DNA from: Erysipelotrichaceae bacterium
Lineage (GTDB): Bacteria; Bacillota_I; Bacilli_A; Erysipelotrichales; Erysipelotrichaceae
DNA: 64,000 nucleotides
Reading direction: 5' to 3'
Assembly: GCA_017405785.1 (NCBI GenBank)
Contig: JAFQZR010000027.1
Span: 1 to 64,000 of the forward strand
The position numbers and the translations under genes are program-made. Under the pieces are notes generated by a model. That model was not told the DNA's origin. It ran no database searches and was given only the letters and a program-made list of their open reading frames with translations. Numbering within the stretch: the first letter of the stretch is position 1; each line of letters opens with the position of its first letter. Below are positions 24,765-34,585 of the stretch, in pieces.

Positions 24765-27700
24765 TTAGTCGAGCTGTAACAGCCTGGTAACGCGGACGGA
24801 GTCTCTGTTGGTTATGTTCCCTTCCGCATAGTATATGACATTCTTCTTTATTCTGTTTCTGACCTTCTCATACAGTTCCGGCATGATGGCCAGTGAGATC
24901 TCTCCGCTTTCATCTTCGCCGTCGATGAAGCACATCGTGGTTCCGGAGTTCTGCAGATAGTGTTCCTTAATGTAACGGGATCTGACAATGACGCTTACCT
25001 TACCCTTTTTCCGCAAGGCTGCTTTGGCAGTCAGTGCTTCAGGATAGTCTTTGCGATAAGCTTCAACCGGATGTCCGTTTATATATACTTCAATTATACC
25101 GCTTTCCAGTCGGGCTTTGTCCTTCATTTCCGGAAGTATCCGTAAAGCCGGGCGGGAAGCCAGTGAGTAATCCAGACGCTTCTGCGCTTCGCTGTAGCAG
25201 GTCTGAGCATAGGTAATAATAATACTCATGTTTGCCAGCATCGTCGCTCTGGTGAGCTTAAAACAGTCACAGGAGCCACTCAGTATCAACAGCCTCAGCT
25301 GATCTTCACTTACCCTGCTGATATGACAGCGGCATACAAAGTCGAAATAATCCGCAAACATGCCGTTGGTCTGTCTGTCCGCTATGATGTTTCTGATCAC
25401 ATTGCGGTCCAGACCCTTTATCAGCGTAAGAGGTGGCAGCAGTTTACCATCGCTGATGGTATATTCGTCGGTACTTGAGCAGACATTCAGGCCGGTAAAG
25501 GCGATGTTGCTGCTGCGGCATTCCGCCAGATAGGCATTGGTTTTCTCCTTGTTGCCGACAATGTTGTTTAAAACCGTCTTATAAAAAATAAGCGGATAGT
25601 GAGCCTTCAGATAGGCCTGCTGATAGGCAATTGACGAATAGGCAACGGAGTGTGACTTGTTGAAACCGTACTGGGCGAATCTTTCGATCTGCCGGAAGAT
25701 CTCTTCCGCGATAACGGAACTGTATCCGTTTTTCAGCGCTCCTGAAATGAAGTCGTTTTTCAGCGCTTCGATCTCCTGTTCGTTCTTCTTGGATATGGCC
25801 TTTCTCATGATATCAGCCTTGCCGTAGCTGAAACCGGCGATCTTCTGAGCGGCCTGCATGACCTGTTCCTGATAGATCATGACACCGTAGGTCGGCTGCA
25901 GTATTTCCTTAAGATCCTGGTGAATGTAGTTGACCCTGCCGCTTTTGCGGGCTTCGATATAGTCAGGTATGAACTTCATCGGTCCCGGACGGTAAAGCGC
26001 CACAATGTCGACAAGTTCACTGAAGACATTCGGCTTTATCTGTCTTAACAGATTCTTCATGCCTTCGCTTTCCAGCTGAAAGACACCGGTGGTATCTCCC
26101 CTGCCTAAAAGCTCGTAGGTTTCCCTGTCCTGCAGATCGATCTTCAGCAGATTGAGCTCATCAGGTATTTCATCCAGAATGTCGTTAATGATCTTAAGAT
26201 GTCTCAAGCCCAGAAAGTCGATTTTAATAAGTCCCAGCTTCTCAAGATAATTCATCTGATACTGGCACATCAGACCCTGACCGTAGGAAGTCAGCGGCAC
26301 GTAGTTTATCAGAGGATCCCTGCTGATGATTATGCCGGCCGGATGGGTAGTCAGAAGCTTAGGAAGTCCTTCCAGGCGGCACGCTGTCTGATACATCTTC
26401 AGGGTTCTGTCTTCTGAATTGACAGCCTGAGCAAACTTAGGATTGGTATCATACAGATTCTTCAGCGTTCCCTTGTAGTTATCAGGTATGTTTTTGGTAA
26501 TGAGATTGACCGTAGATGACGGAATGTCCATGGCCTTGCCCACATCGATCAGCGCCTGTTTTGTCGCAAAGGTACTGAATGAGACAATGCGGCAGACATT
26601 ATCACTGCCGTATGTCTCTCTGACGTAATCGATCAGATCGGTCCTTCTGTCGTCAGGAATGTCTATGTCGATATCCGGAAGCGTTATTCTCTCCGGATTA
26701 AGGAATCTTTCAAATAACAGACCGTACTGTAACGGATCAATATGTGTAATGCCCAGGCAGTAGGCTGTTAAACTTCCGGCAGCAGATCCCCTGCCGATAC
26801 CGACGTTGATTCCATTGTTACGCGCATAACGTATGATGTCCCATACTATCAGGAAATAGTTTTCAAAACCCATGCCTGTTATGACATCGGTCTCGTATTC
26901 CAGTCTTTCATAGTATTCAGCCGGCACTTCCTTACCGGCAAATCTCTTCTTAAGTCCGACCTTAGCCAGTTCTTTCAAATAGAGCCGGCGGTCAGTGATA
27001 TCATTCCGGCGATAATCCGGTAATGAGGCAGGTTCCATCTGCGAGAGATCAACGTTGCAGGAATCAGCCAGTCTTTCAGCGTTTTTACGGCTGATATCAT
27101 CGTACATGCTGACATACTGGCTTAAAGTAAGCCGGTTAAACCCATACTTAGAGTTACTCTCAGATATGGTTTCCTCGTTGTTCAGCTGCTGCATTATCCT
27201 GTAAACCCGGAAATCCTCTTCCTTTTCATATAATGCCAGAGGCATGGCAATAGCCGTAAGACCGTTGTCAAAAGCCAGCTGGCTGATGTCAGCGTTGAGC
27301 TGGTAATCATATATTCCTCTTGCCGGTTTCAATCCAATGAAGATATTTCTTTCCTTGTACCACTTAACAGTTACCCCGGAATCCCTGATGTTTTTCTCCA
27401 GATAGCCGCCATAGCAGACATCGATGATATAAAGATTGTCACTTAAGGCGCTGAGACTTTCCTTGTCATAAACCTTGTTTTCAGCATTTATGGCTGTCGT
27501 TACCTTCAGAAGCTCTCTGAAGCCGTCCAGATTACGTGCCAGAAGCACAAACGGATATCGGCGTTCATTGATCCGCACTTCGATTTCCAGCCCGTAGACA
27601 GGCTTTAAACCGCGTCTGGTGCAGGCATAGTAGAATTCCATCGTTCCGTACATCACGTTTCGGTCAATAAGACCGACAGACTGATAACCGTTGTTCCAGG

Positions 27701-27779
27701 CAAAATCAGCCAGCTGATCAATGGTCAGACAGCTGGCTAAAAGACTGTAACTGCTGCGGTTATACAGTAAAGTGTTCAT
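24765..27779 (-). CDS. dnaE: DNA polymerase III alpha subunit (DnaE type)
   Basis: 1004 residues, shorter than typical DnaE (about 1,100-1,160). The catalytic palm motif PDIDIDIPDDRR, the GRGSAAGSLTAYCLGIT segment, YQEQVMQ and the fingers and tail are present, with a C-terminal OB-fold (about 900-985). The N-terminal PHP domain is degenerate: the usual HLHVHT-type metal motif is replaced by LYNRSSYSLL, so proofreading by the PHP site is unlikely. It starts 3 bp after nrnA, a pairing also close in Bacillus. In Bacillota with PolC, DnaE extends primers; whether PolC exists here is not visible. Confidence 0.93.
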   Translation of the reverse strand: MNTLLYNRSSYSLLASCLTIDQLADFAWNNGYQSVGLIDRNVMYGTMEFYYACTRRGLKPVYGLEIEVRINERRYPFVLLARNLDGFRELLKVTTAINAENKVYDKESLSALSDNLYIIDVCYGGYLEKNIRDSGVTVKWYKERNIFIGLKPARGIYDYQLNADISQLAFDNGLTAIAMPLALYEKEEDFRVYRIMQQLNNEETISESNSKYGFNRLTLSQYVSMYDDISRKNAERLADSCNVDLSQMEPASLPDYRRNDITDRRLYLKELAKVGLKKRFAGKEVPAEYYERLEYETDVITGMGFENYFLIVWDIIRYARNNGINVGIGRGSAAGSLTAYCLGITHIDPLQYGLLFERFLNPERITLPDIDIDIPDDRRTDLIDYVRETYGSDNVCRIVSFSTFATKQALIDVGKAMDIPSSTVNLITKNIPDNYKGTLKNLYDTNPKFAQAVNSEDRTLKMYQTACRLEGLPKLLTTHPAGIIISRDPLINYVPLTSYGQGLMCQYQMNYLEKLGLIKIDFLGLRHLKIINDILDEIPDELNLLKIDLQDRETYELLGRGDTTGVFQLESEGMKNLLRQIKPNVFSELVDIVALYRPGPMKFIPDYIEARKSGRVNYIHQDLKEILQPTYGVMIYQEQVMQAAQKIAGFSYGKADIMRKAISKKNEQEIEALKNDFISGALKNGYSSVIAEEIFRQIERFAQYGFNKSHSVAYSSIAYQQAYLKAHYPLIFYKTVLNNIVGNKEKTNAYLAECRSSNIAFTGLNVCSSTDEYTISDGKLLPPLTLIKGLDRNVIRNIIADRQTNGMFADYFDFVCRCHISRVSEDQLRLLILSGSCDCFKLTRATMLANMSIIITYAQTCYSEAQKRLDYSLASRPALRILPEMKDKARLESGIIEVYINGHPVEAYRKDYPEALTAKAALRKKGKVSVIVRSRYIKEHYLQNSGTTMCFIDGEDESGEISLAIMPELYEKVRNRIKKNVIYYAEGNITNRDSVRVTRLLQLD

Positions 27780-27782
27780 CGT

Positions 27783-28715
27783 TTATTCCTTTTCCCTCAT
27801 ATCACGCAGAACATCCGGTACCAGTTCCGGTTTCAGATGTCCGATTCCGGAAGCGCTCGGGTGTCCCCCGCCGCCGTATTTCCGGGCAATCGTATTGATC
27901 ACAATTCCATGTGATCTCAATGAAATGTTATATTCCAGACCGTTTTTGTCTTCAATTATGGTCGCATACTTGTCAACACCTCTGATGTTCTGCATGATGT
28001 TGACCATGTCTCTGGCTTCTTCTTCCTCCAGATCCATTTCCTGCAGATCCTTGGCCGTCAGAAGCAGATAGGCAAAGTTACCGTCAAAGACGATCTTGTT
28101 ACGGGCAGCGGTTTCCGCCTTGTAGATGCGGATCTCGCTGTCATATATCCTTCTGTTGAGAGTATCAAAGTTGATTCCGGCTTCGGCCAGTCTGGCAACT
28201 ACGCGGAAAGCGCGGGCATTCACCTTTTCAATGGTCATTTTCAGAGTATCGGTGGAGATACCGGCATAAAGATAATCGGCAGCCTTGACTGATATATGCC
28301 ATCCTGCATCCATGGCCAGCTCCGTCACTATCTGAGCGCAGCTGGAAGCATCGGTATCAATGATCTCATGATTGCAGATCTGCTCGACAAACGGATGATG
28401 GTCAATTCTGATGGAATCAGCACACAGTTTCCAGCTGTCAAGTTCCACGCGGGCCAGGTTGCTGGTGTCGACAATGACAGCCAGGGATTTTCTGACTGTT
28501 TCCTCATCTGCTTCATCCAGCGGTTCCAGAAGATATGGATTATCCAGGTCATCTGTTCCCAAAGCATAGACTTTTTTATCAGGATAATTATCATTAATCA
28601 AAGCCTTCAAGCCCAGCTGTGAACCGTAAGCATCATAGTCCGCACGGATATGGCGGTAAATGCAGATGGAATCATACTGCTCAATCAATTCCTTTATTTC
28701 TCTGTAATCTGACAT
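27783..28715 (-). CDS. nrnA: DHH-family oligoribonuclease / pAp phosphatase (NrnA-like)
   Basis: 310 residues. DHH domain with HIRADYDAYGSQLGL (about 21-35), VDTSNLARVE, the name-giving DHHP (about 105-108) and D.DASSCAQIV, followed by the DHHA1 domain with GGGGHPSASG (about 282-291). Bacillus NrnA degrades nanoRNAs and dephosphorylates pAp with Mn2+. The first motif has RADYDA instead of the usual PDGDA, a mild variation. AAGGAG lies nine bases before the ATG. It is first in the nrnA-dnaE-RR-HK run. Confidence 0.88.
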   Translation of the reverse strand: MSDYREIKELIEQYDSICIYRHIRADYDAYGSQLGLKALINDNYPDKKVYALGTDDLDNPYLLEPLDEADEETVRKSLAVIVDTSNLARVELDSWKLCADSIRIDHHPFVEQICNHEIIDTDASSCAQIVTELAMDAGWHISVKAADYLYAGISTDTLKMTIEKVNARAFRVVARLAEAGINFDTLNRRIYDSEIRIYKAETAARNKIVFDGNFAYLLLTAKDLQEMDLEEEEARDMVNIMQNIRGVDKYATIIEDKNGLEYNISLRSHGIVINTIARKYGGGGHPSASGIGHLKPELVPDVLRDMREKE

Positions 28716-28772
28716 ATTAGTTACTCCTTAACATTTTATTATAGCATAAAGAGATCTATTTCCCTATAGGGC

Positions 28773-28800
28773 AGAAAAAAGAACAGTCTCCTGTTCTTTA
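28773..28800 (-). terminator. Terminator of the smc-ftsY-ylxM-ackA transcript
   Basis: Minus strand: AAAGAACAG GAGA CTGTTCTTT followed by TTTCTG. 9-bp perfect stem. Confidence 0.8.
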
Positions 28801-28807
28801 TTTCTTC

Positions 28808-30010
28808 TTACTTATCAAGGCCTAACAGACGGCAGGTATCTCTGGCAATTACCAGTTCCTCGTTTGTCGGGATTACCCAGACGGCGATCTTGCTTTCAGG
28901 TGTTGAGATCTTGGCAACCTTGCCTCTGATGGTTTCATTGAGTTCGTTGTCAATGTGAACGCCTAATGCTTCTGTCAGAAGTTCGCAGATCTCTCTTCTT
29001 ACTGAAGGGTCATTTTCACCTAAGCCGGCTGTAAAGACGATACCGTCAACATGGCCTAACTGTACATAATAGCTTCCGATGTAGCCTGCAACTCTCTGGG
29101 CATACATCTTTCTGGCCAGGATGGCACGTTCGTTGCCCTCTCTGAAGGCCTTGTCAACGTCTCTGGCGTCACTGGAGACACCGGAAATGCCTAACAGACC
29201 GCTCTTCTTATTAAGAGTATTGATCATTTCCTTGGCGCTTAAGCCAGTCTTCTCCATCAGGTATTCCATTAATGACGGGTCAATATCACCGCTTCTGGCA
29301 CCCATCATGATTCCGGCTAACGGAGTAAAGCCCATTGAGGTGTTAATGCACTTGCCGCCCTGAACAGCTGCCAGTGAGGCACCGTTGCCTAAGTGGCAGG
29401 TAATAACGTTTACATCTTCAGGCTTCTTGCCTTCTAACTGGGCAAAGCACTCTGATACGTACTTGTGGCTGGTGCCGTGGAAGCCGTATCTTCTGGCCTT
29501 GTACTTTTCATAGTATTCCAGAGGAATCGGGTAAAGGAATGTTTCCGGCTTCATGGTCAGATGGAATGCCGTATCATAGACAGTTACGTGCTTGACGTTA
29601 GGCAGAGCTGTCGCGAAAGCCTTGTATCCGATATAGTTTGCCGGCATGTGCAGAGGTCCCAGATCCTTCATGTCCAGAATGTCCTGAGCTACTTCCGGAG
29701 TGACTACTGCAGAATCGCCGTATTTCTCACCGCCATGGAGTACTCTGTGTCCGACAGCGTCGATCTCGTCGAGCTTTTCAACGATCTTATAGTCGACCAG
29801 GGCTTTCAATAACATGTCAACAGCCTGCTGATGGTCCTTGATAGGTTCTACATGGGAATGTTTCTCACCGTTTACTCTGATGGTGAAAATAGCATCATCC
29901 ATGCCGATTCTTTCTACAACACCGTCAGTCAAGACTTTTTCTTCAGGCATCTGGAATAATTTGAACTTTAATGATGAACTGCCTGCATTAACTGCCATTA
30001 CCTTACTCAT
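28808..30010 (-). CDS. ackA: Acetate kinase
   Basis: 400 residues from the ATG at 30010 (AGGAGG six bases upstream; an earlier in-frame ATG at 30064 is inside ylxM). It interconverts acetate plus ATP and acetyl phosphate. Family motifs: VNAGSSSLKF (6-15), VGHRVLHGG, VFDTAFH-like VYDTAFHLTM, RRYGFHGTSH, CHLGNGAS, MGFTPLAGIMMGARSGDIDP. It is co-transcribed with ylxM, whose stop overlaps the ackA start by 8 bases, an odd partner. With pduL (36372), it could form the acetyl-CoA to acetate route. Confidence 0.95.
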   Translation of the reverse strand: MSKVMAVNAGSSSLKFKLFQMPEEKVLTDGVVERIGMDDAIFTIRVNGEKHSHVEPIKDHQQAVDMLLKALVDYKIVEKLDEIDAVGHRVLHGGEKYGDSAVVTPEVAQDILDMKDLGPLHMPANYIGYKAFATALPNVKHVTVYDTAFHLTMKPETFLYPIPLEYYEKYKARRYGFHGTSHKYVSECFAQLEGKKPEDVNVITCHLGNGASLAAVQGGKCINTSMGFTPLAGIMMGARSGDIDPSLMEYLMEKTGLSAKEMINTLNKKSGLLGISGVSSDARDVDKAFREGNERAILARKMYAQRVAGYIGSYYVQLGHVDGIVFTAGLGENDPSVRREICELLTEALGVHIDNELNETIRGKVAKISTPESKIAVWVIPTNEELVIARDTCRLLGLDK

Positions 30011-30323
30011 ATTTTTCCTCCTTAATGATAAGTTCCTGTAATATATCCTTCCCTTCACCGTCACAGTGTCCGTTTAATTCACTGTACTTTGCCAGTCGTT
30101 CCTGACTGTCTTTCTTCAGGTGAAGCTTTGATTCGTATTCTTCCAATATTCCCCGTGTTTTTCTGATTGTATCATAAACCGCATTACGGGAAATATCCAG
30201 ATTTTCCGCGATTTCCGTCAGCGAAAGATCTTCGTAATAATAGTACTTGATGATCTCCTTCTGCCTTTCTGTCAGCAGATTCTCATAGAAAGGTATCAGA
30301 GAATTGATATGATCGAAATCCAT
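30003..30323 (-). CDS. ylxM: YlxM / p13-like SRP-associated DNA-binding protein
   Basis: 106 residues with a sigma-70 region-4-like helix-turn-helix: LTERQKEIIKYYYYEDLSLTEIAENLDISRNAVYDTIRKT (about 17-56). It follows ftsY directly (one-base overlap), as in many Bacillota, where ffh usually comes next; here ackA follows instead. YlxM stimulates the SRP GTPases in some species. Confidence 0.9.
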   Translation of the reverse strand: MDFDHINSLIPFYENLLTERQKEIIKYYYYEDLSLTEIAENLDISRNAVYDTIRKTRGILEEYESKLHLKKDSQERLAKYSELNGHCDGEGKDILQELIIKEEKYE

Positions 30324-31273
30324 CAGCTTTCCGCCTCTTCTATAACGGTTCTGAGATAGCCTTCCAGATAGAATTCTGTGATGGCTTCGATCTCCTCGCC
30401 ATAGGTGATGAACCTTATCGGCAGATTGTACTGATCCTTGATGGCCAGTACGATTCCGCCCTTGGAAGTACCGTCCATCTTGGTCAGAATGACACCGGTG
30501 ATGTCGGTTGCTTCGATAAACAGCGCTGCCTGGGAAAGGCCGTTCTGACCGGTGGTGGAATCAATGGTAAGCCATATCTGGGAAGGCTCCCCTTCCATTT
30601 CACGTCCTACGACCTTTTTCATCTTGGTCAGTTCCTTCATCAGGTTCTGCTTGTTCTGCAGTCTGCCGGCGGTATCGGCGATTATAATGTCGACCGGATT
30701 TTCCTTAAAGTAGCGGCAGCCGTCAACCAGTACGCTGCTAGGATCGGCGTTTTCCCTGCCGGTAACGCAGTGTACATTAAGTCTTTCGGCCCATCTTACC
30801 AGCTGATCGACAGCTCCAGCCCTGAAGGTGTCAGCTGCGATCAGACCTACGGTATATCCGTGTCTTAGATAATAATCAGTCAGCTTGGAAATCGATGTTG
30901 TCTTACCGGAACCGTTGACGCCGACCATCATGATCATCGCAGTCCTGCCCTTTTCAAAGTTCAGTTCCGGAACGTTTTCCTCATCGTAGATCTCACTCAT
31001 GACATCTACCAGAGCATCAATGCAGCCCTGTTTGGTGGTGATGAACTTTTCCTGGATCCTGTTTTTGAGCATGTCGATGATCTTTTCACTGGTCGTTACT
31101 CCGACATCAGCTTCGATAAGCACAACCAGAAGCTCTTCCAATAGATCGTCATCGATGCCGTTGAATCCGCCCAAAAGAGCGGTCAGCTTGGCACCCAATG
31201 AGTTATTGGACTTGCTGTAGCCTTCCAGATAGGTGTCGAGATCACGTTCTTTTTTCTTACCGAACAGCCGCAT
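30323..31273 (-). CDS. ftsY: Signal recognition particle receptor FtsY
   Basis: 316 residues from the ATG at 31273, which follows GGAGG inside the end of smc; the longer frame from 31294 adds seven basic residues that overlap that site. The NG GTPase domain is complete: GVNGSGKTTSISKL (G1), DTFRAGAVDQL, DTAGRLQNKQNL, TKMDGTSKGG. The long acidic A domain of E. coli FtsY is absent, and the N-terminus is short and basic, as is common in Gram-positive FtsY. It overlaps smc by 17 bases. Confidence 0.94.
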   Translation of the reverse strand: MRLFGKKKERDLDTYLEGYSKSNNSLGAKLTALLGGFNGIDDDLLEELLVVLIEADVGVTTSEKIIDMLKNRIQEKFITTKQGCIDALVDVMSEIYDEENVPELNFEKGRTAMIMMVGVNGSGKTTSISKLTDYYLRHGYTVGLIAADTFRAGAVDQLVRWAERLNVHCVTGRENADPSSVLVDGCRYFKENPVDIIIADTAGRLQNKQNLMKELTKMKKVVGREMEGEPSQIWLTIDSTTGQNGLSQAALFIEATDITGVILTKMDGTSKGGIVLAIKDQYNLPIRFITYGEEIEAITEFYLEGYLRTVIEEAES

Positions 31274-34199
31274 CTTCCGTCTTTTCCTCCGCATATGTCA
31301 GGGCTTCCTTCAGCTTTACCTGAATTACCTTTGAAACGCCCTTCTGTGGCATGGTTATACCGTATAATACATCACATTCCGTCATCGTACCAGGTCTGTG
31401 GGTAATGACAATGAACTGTGATTCATCAGAGAACTGATGAATATATCTGGCGAATCTGTCAACGTTTCCCTGGTCAAGTGATGCCTCAACCTCGTCAAAG
31501 ATGCATAACGGCATCGGTCTGGCCTTTAATATGGCAAACAGTACGCAGATCGCAATAAGTGATTTTTCACCGCCGGAGAACAGCCTGATGTTCTGAATGT
31601 TCTTTCCCGGAGGCTGGGCATTGATGTCAATACCGGTGTTCAGGATATCATCAGGATCTTCCAGAACCAGTCTGGCCCTGCCGCCGCCAAAGAGAACCGT
31701 AAACACTTCATTGAGAGACTTGTTGATCTTGTCAAACATCTCACGGAACTGTCTGGTCATGACTTCATCGAGTTCATTGATGGCCTGAAGCAGCTGATTC
31801 TTGCTGGACTGCAGATCGTTGAGCTGACCGACCAGGAACTCGTAGCGGTCGTTGACTTCTTCGTATTCCTCAGGAGCATCAAGGTTGACATTGCCCAATG
31901 AAGCTATTTCCGTTCTTAAGGTCAGAACTTCCTGTCTGGCTTCATCAAGATCGCCTTCAAACGGTTTCTCTGAGGCAAACTGGTAAGTCATGCGATATTC
32001 ACGGGACAGTCTTTCAACCTGATTGTCTCTTAAGGCTTCCAGTCTGGTCTTTTCAACCTTGGAGTTGTTGTATTTCATCTGTACCAGAGTATTCTCCTGG
32101 CGTTTCTGTCTTAACTGGATCTGCTTGCGCTGTTCGTCAGCTGACAGATTTATTCTTCTGGCACGCTTGGTTGCGATATCATTGCTGATGGTATCACGCC
32201 GCCGGTACCGGGCATTCAGCTTTTCAATCAGTTCGTCAGCGAATGACTCACGGTTTTCTTCCCGGTCAGTTCTGATACGGTCATATTCTTCCTTCAGTGA
32301 TTCGTACTTGCTGCGCTTTACCGCCAGTACCTGCTGTAAAGTGGCCAGCTGTATCTTGGTATTGATGACGGTCTCGTCATCTTCATCCTTCAGCTTTCTG
32401 TATTTGTTAAGTTCGCCGTTGAGCTTATCAGCTTCCAGTCTGGCTTCAGCGCTCTGGGCTTCGATTTCCTGCAACAGTGAACTGATGGTCATCGGAGTCT
32501 CTACCTTGCGGTTGAATCCGCCGGAGATGGAACCGCCGCGGTGGATGGTATCGCCATCCAGAGTGACAATGTTATAACCTTGTCTTAATCTCTGAGCCAG
32601 CACACCGGCATTTTCCAGATTATCGGCAATCATCGTATTTCCTAACAGTGAAAGCAGGACACCGTCGTATTTTTCCTCACAGTCAACGAAATCGCTGGCC
32701 AGGCCCAGGAAACCCTGGGTATTTTCGGCAATGACCATGTGATCCTTGTTGACATAACGAGGCTGCATGACATTCATCGGCAGGAAAGTCGCTCTGCCGG
32801 ACTTGTTGTTTTTCAGATATCTGATCGCGTTGCGGGCAGCAGCATCGGTAGTAGTTACGATGTGATATACCGCTCCGCCTAAGGCTGTCGAAATGGCCTG
32901 CTGATAACCTTCATCAGGCTTGAACAGATCAGAAACCGTTCCGCAGATACCAGGCAAGGCGTTTTTGGCTTCCATGATGCTTTTGACACCGGCATGTCCC
33001 TGTAAAGGTGCTGCCAGCTGGGCCTGTAAGACGGCTTTGCGGCTGCCCAGATAATTCAGATTGGCATTAACGATGTTCAGCTTGTCCTGCAGCTGGGAAA
33101 TGAGGTTGTTATAACCTTCAATTCTCTGATTGATCAGTTCATTGTCGGTTTCCAGCTGTTCATTACGGCTCTTGCGGTCTTCATATTCAAATCTGGCTTC
33201 TTCCATCATCAGCCTTGTCTGTTCGATCTTGGCTTCGTCAGTGCCGGATTCTCTGATATAACGTCTTCTTTCCTCGACTTGGATCTTACGGTGTTCCAGA
33301 GTCTGGATCTCATTAATGACCTTCAGAAGCTCATCCTGCTGCAGCTGGACATTGTCATCGATCTCCTTGATCTGCTTTCTGATGTCTTCCAGTTCAGTGT
33401 CCAGAAGCGTCAGTGAAGCACTGGTAGCGGTATCCTGGAAATTCAGGTCTTCCAGCTGCTTGTTGACGGTATCCAGATCGGAAATGTAATTTCTGATATC
33501 ATTAACCAGAACCGCAACTTCGATCTCGGTAAGTCTGTTTTTCTTTTCCTCATATAACTGAGCCTTGCGGGCTGCTCTTCTTAACGGAGCAACCTGCTTC
33601 TCCAGTTCATTGACAAGCATGTTCAGATTGTCAATGTTGTTCTGGGTGCGTTCAAGTTTGTTGAGTGATTCTATCTTTCTCTTCTTGTACTTGGCAACAC
33701 CGGCGGCCTCTTCAAACAGGCCCCTTCTTTCAAGCGGCTTGGCTTCCGCAAAAGCAGAGATGTTACCCTGAGAAATGATGCTGAGGGAATCCTTTCCCAG
33801 ACCGCTGTCCAGAGTCAGATCGACAATGTCCTTCAGGCGGCATGGAACGCGGTTGATCAGGTATTCGCTTTCGTTGGTGTTCTTGAATAACCTTCTGGTT
33901 ATTTCGATTTCGTCATAGTCCGTATTCAGATAACGGTTGGTATTGTCAAAAACGAGAGTTACTTCTGCCAGGTTCACTCCCCTCTTTCCTTCAGCACCGA
34001 CGAAAACAACATCCGTCATCGACTGACCACGCATGTTCTTGGCGGACTGTTCGCCCAATACCCATCTTATGGCATCAGAGATATTGCTCTTGCCGCAGCC
34101 GTTAGGACCGACAATACCGGTATACGGTGAATCAAAAGTGATCACGGTACGATCGGCAAAAGACTTAAATCCCTGTAATTCAATACGTTTTAAAAACAT
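31257..34199 (-). CDS. smc: Chromosome segregation protein SMC (short-armed)
   Basis: 980 residues, about 200 fewer than Bacillus SMC (about 1,186). Walker A GPNGCGKSNISDAI (about 31-44), the hinge (about 405-525, GICGTVSDLF to VTLDGDTIHRGG), the signature LFSGGEKSLIAICVLFA and Walker B CIFDEVEASLD are all present and intact. The shortening is in both coiled-coil arms. ATP-driven DNA loop extrusion with ScpA/ScpB is the family role. Ribosome site GAGGG is six bases before the ATG. In Bacillus, rnc precedes smc; no rnc is seen here. Confidence 0.94.
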   Translation of the reverse strand: MFLKRIELQGFKSFADRTVITFDSPYTGIVGPNGCGKSNISDAIRWVLGEQSAKNMRGQSMTDVVFVGAEGKRGVNLAEVTLVFDNTNRYLNTDYDEIEITRRLFKNTNESEYLINRVPCRLKDIVDLTLDSGLGKDSLSIISQGNISAFAEAKPLERRGLFEEAAGVAKYKKRKIESLNKLERTQNNIDNLNMLVNELEKQVAPLRRAARKAQLYEEKKNRLTEIEVAVLVNDIRNYISDLDTVNKQLEDLNFQDTATSASLTLLDTELEDIRKQIKEIDDNVQLQQDELLKVINEIQTLEHRKIQVEERRRYIRESGTDEAKIEQTRLMMEEARFEYEDRKSRNEQLETDNELINQRIEGYNNLISQLQDKLNIVNANLNYLGSRKAVLQAQLAAPLQGHAGVKSIMEAKNALPGICGTVSDLFKPDEGYQQAISTALGGAVYHIVTTTDAAARNAIRYLKNNKSGRATFLPMNVMQPRYVNKDHMVIAENTQGFLGLASDFVDCEEKYDGVLLSLLGNTMIADNLENAGVLAQRLRQGYNIVTLDGDTIHRGGSISGGFNRKVETPMTISSLLQEIEAQSAEARLEADKLNGELNKYRKLKDEDDETVINTKIQLATLQQVLAVKRSKYESLKEEYDRIRTDREENRESFADELIEKLNARYRRRDTISNDIATKRARRINLSADEQRKQIQLRQKRQENTLVQMKYNNSKVEKTRLEALRDNQVERLSREYRMTYQFASEKPFEGDLDEARQEVLTLRTEIASLGNVNLDAPEEYEEVNDRYEFLVGQLNDLQSSKNQLLQAINELDEVMTRQFREMFDKINKSLNEVFTVLFGGGRARLVLEDPDDILNTGIDINAQPPGKNIQNIRLFSGGEKSLIAICVLFAILKARPMPLCIFDEVEASLDQGNVDRFARYIHQFSDESQFIVITHRPGTMTECDVLYGITMPQKGVSKVIQVKLKEALTYAEEKTEDAAVR

Positions 34200-34259
34200 G
34201 TGCTTCCCTCACCTAGTAAATTATACAAAATATTCATAAATAAAGGAAGAATAAGGACA

Positions 34260-34287
34260 AAGAAAAAGCAGCTTCTATAAGCCGCTT
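34260..34287 (-). terminator. Terminator of nagB-trxA, with the stop codon in its loop
   Basis: Minus strand: AGCGGCTT ATAG AAGCTGCT then TTTTTC. The TAG stop of the thioredoxin gene is in the loop. Confidence 0.75.
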
Positions 34288-34583
34288 TTGACGAATTTTC
34301 TTAATGCGTCGATATTCTGGAATCCCATGGTCGAATTGACGACTTCCCCGTCCTTCAGTAAGAACAGTGAAGGTATCGAAACGACACGGAAGGCTCTGGC
34401 CAGCTCCATGTCATTGTCAACGTTTACCTTGTAGACATGGAGATCTTCACCAAATTCCTCAGCCAGTCTTTCCAGAACAGGAGCCAGCATCTTGCAAGGT
34501 CCACACCAGTCGGCGAAGAAGTCGACCAGTACCAGTCCCTCAGATACCTTCTCCTTGAAGTTTTCAGTATTGATGATTTCCAT
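34275..34583 (-). CDS. trxA: Thioredoxin
   Basis: 102 residues with the redox motif WCGPC (about 27-31) and the cis-Pro segment VVSIPSL (about 68-74). It reduces protein disulfides in the cytoplasm. It starts 2 bp after nagB, so it is probably co-transcribed with an amino-sugar gene, and ends in a terminator. No thioredoxin reductase gene is nearby. Confidence 0.93.
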   Translation of the reverse strand: MEIINTENFKEKVSEGLVLVDFFADWCGPCKMLAPVLERLAEEFGEDLHVYKVNVDNDMELARAFRVVSIPSLFLLKDGEVVNSTMGFQNIDALRKFVKSGL

Positions 34584-34585
34584 TT

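Noticed and set aside
32023-32577. 184-codon plus-strand open frame rich in Ser
   Set aside because: Antisense to the SMC coiled coil; Ser-rich composition is the complement of Glu/Arg-rich codons.
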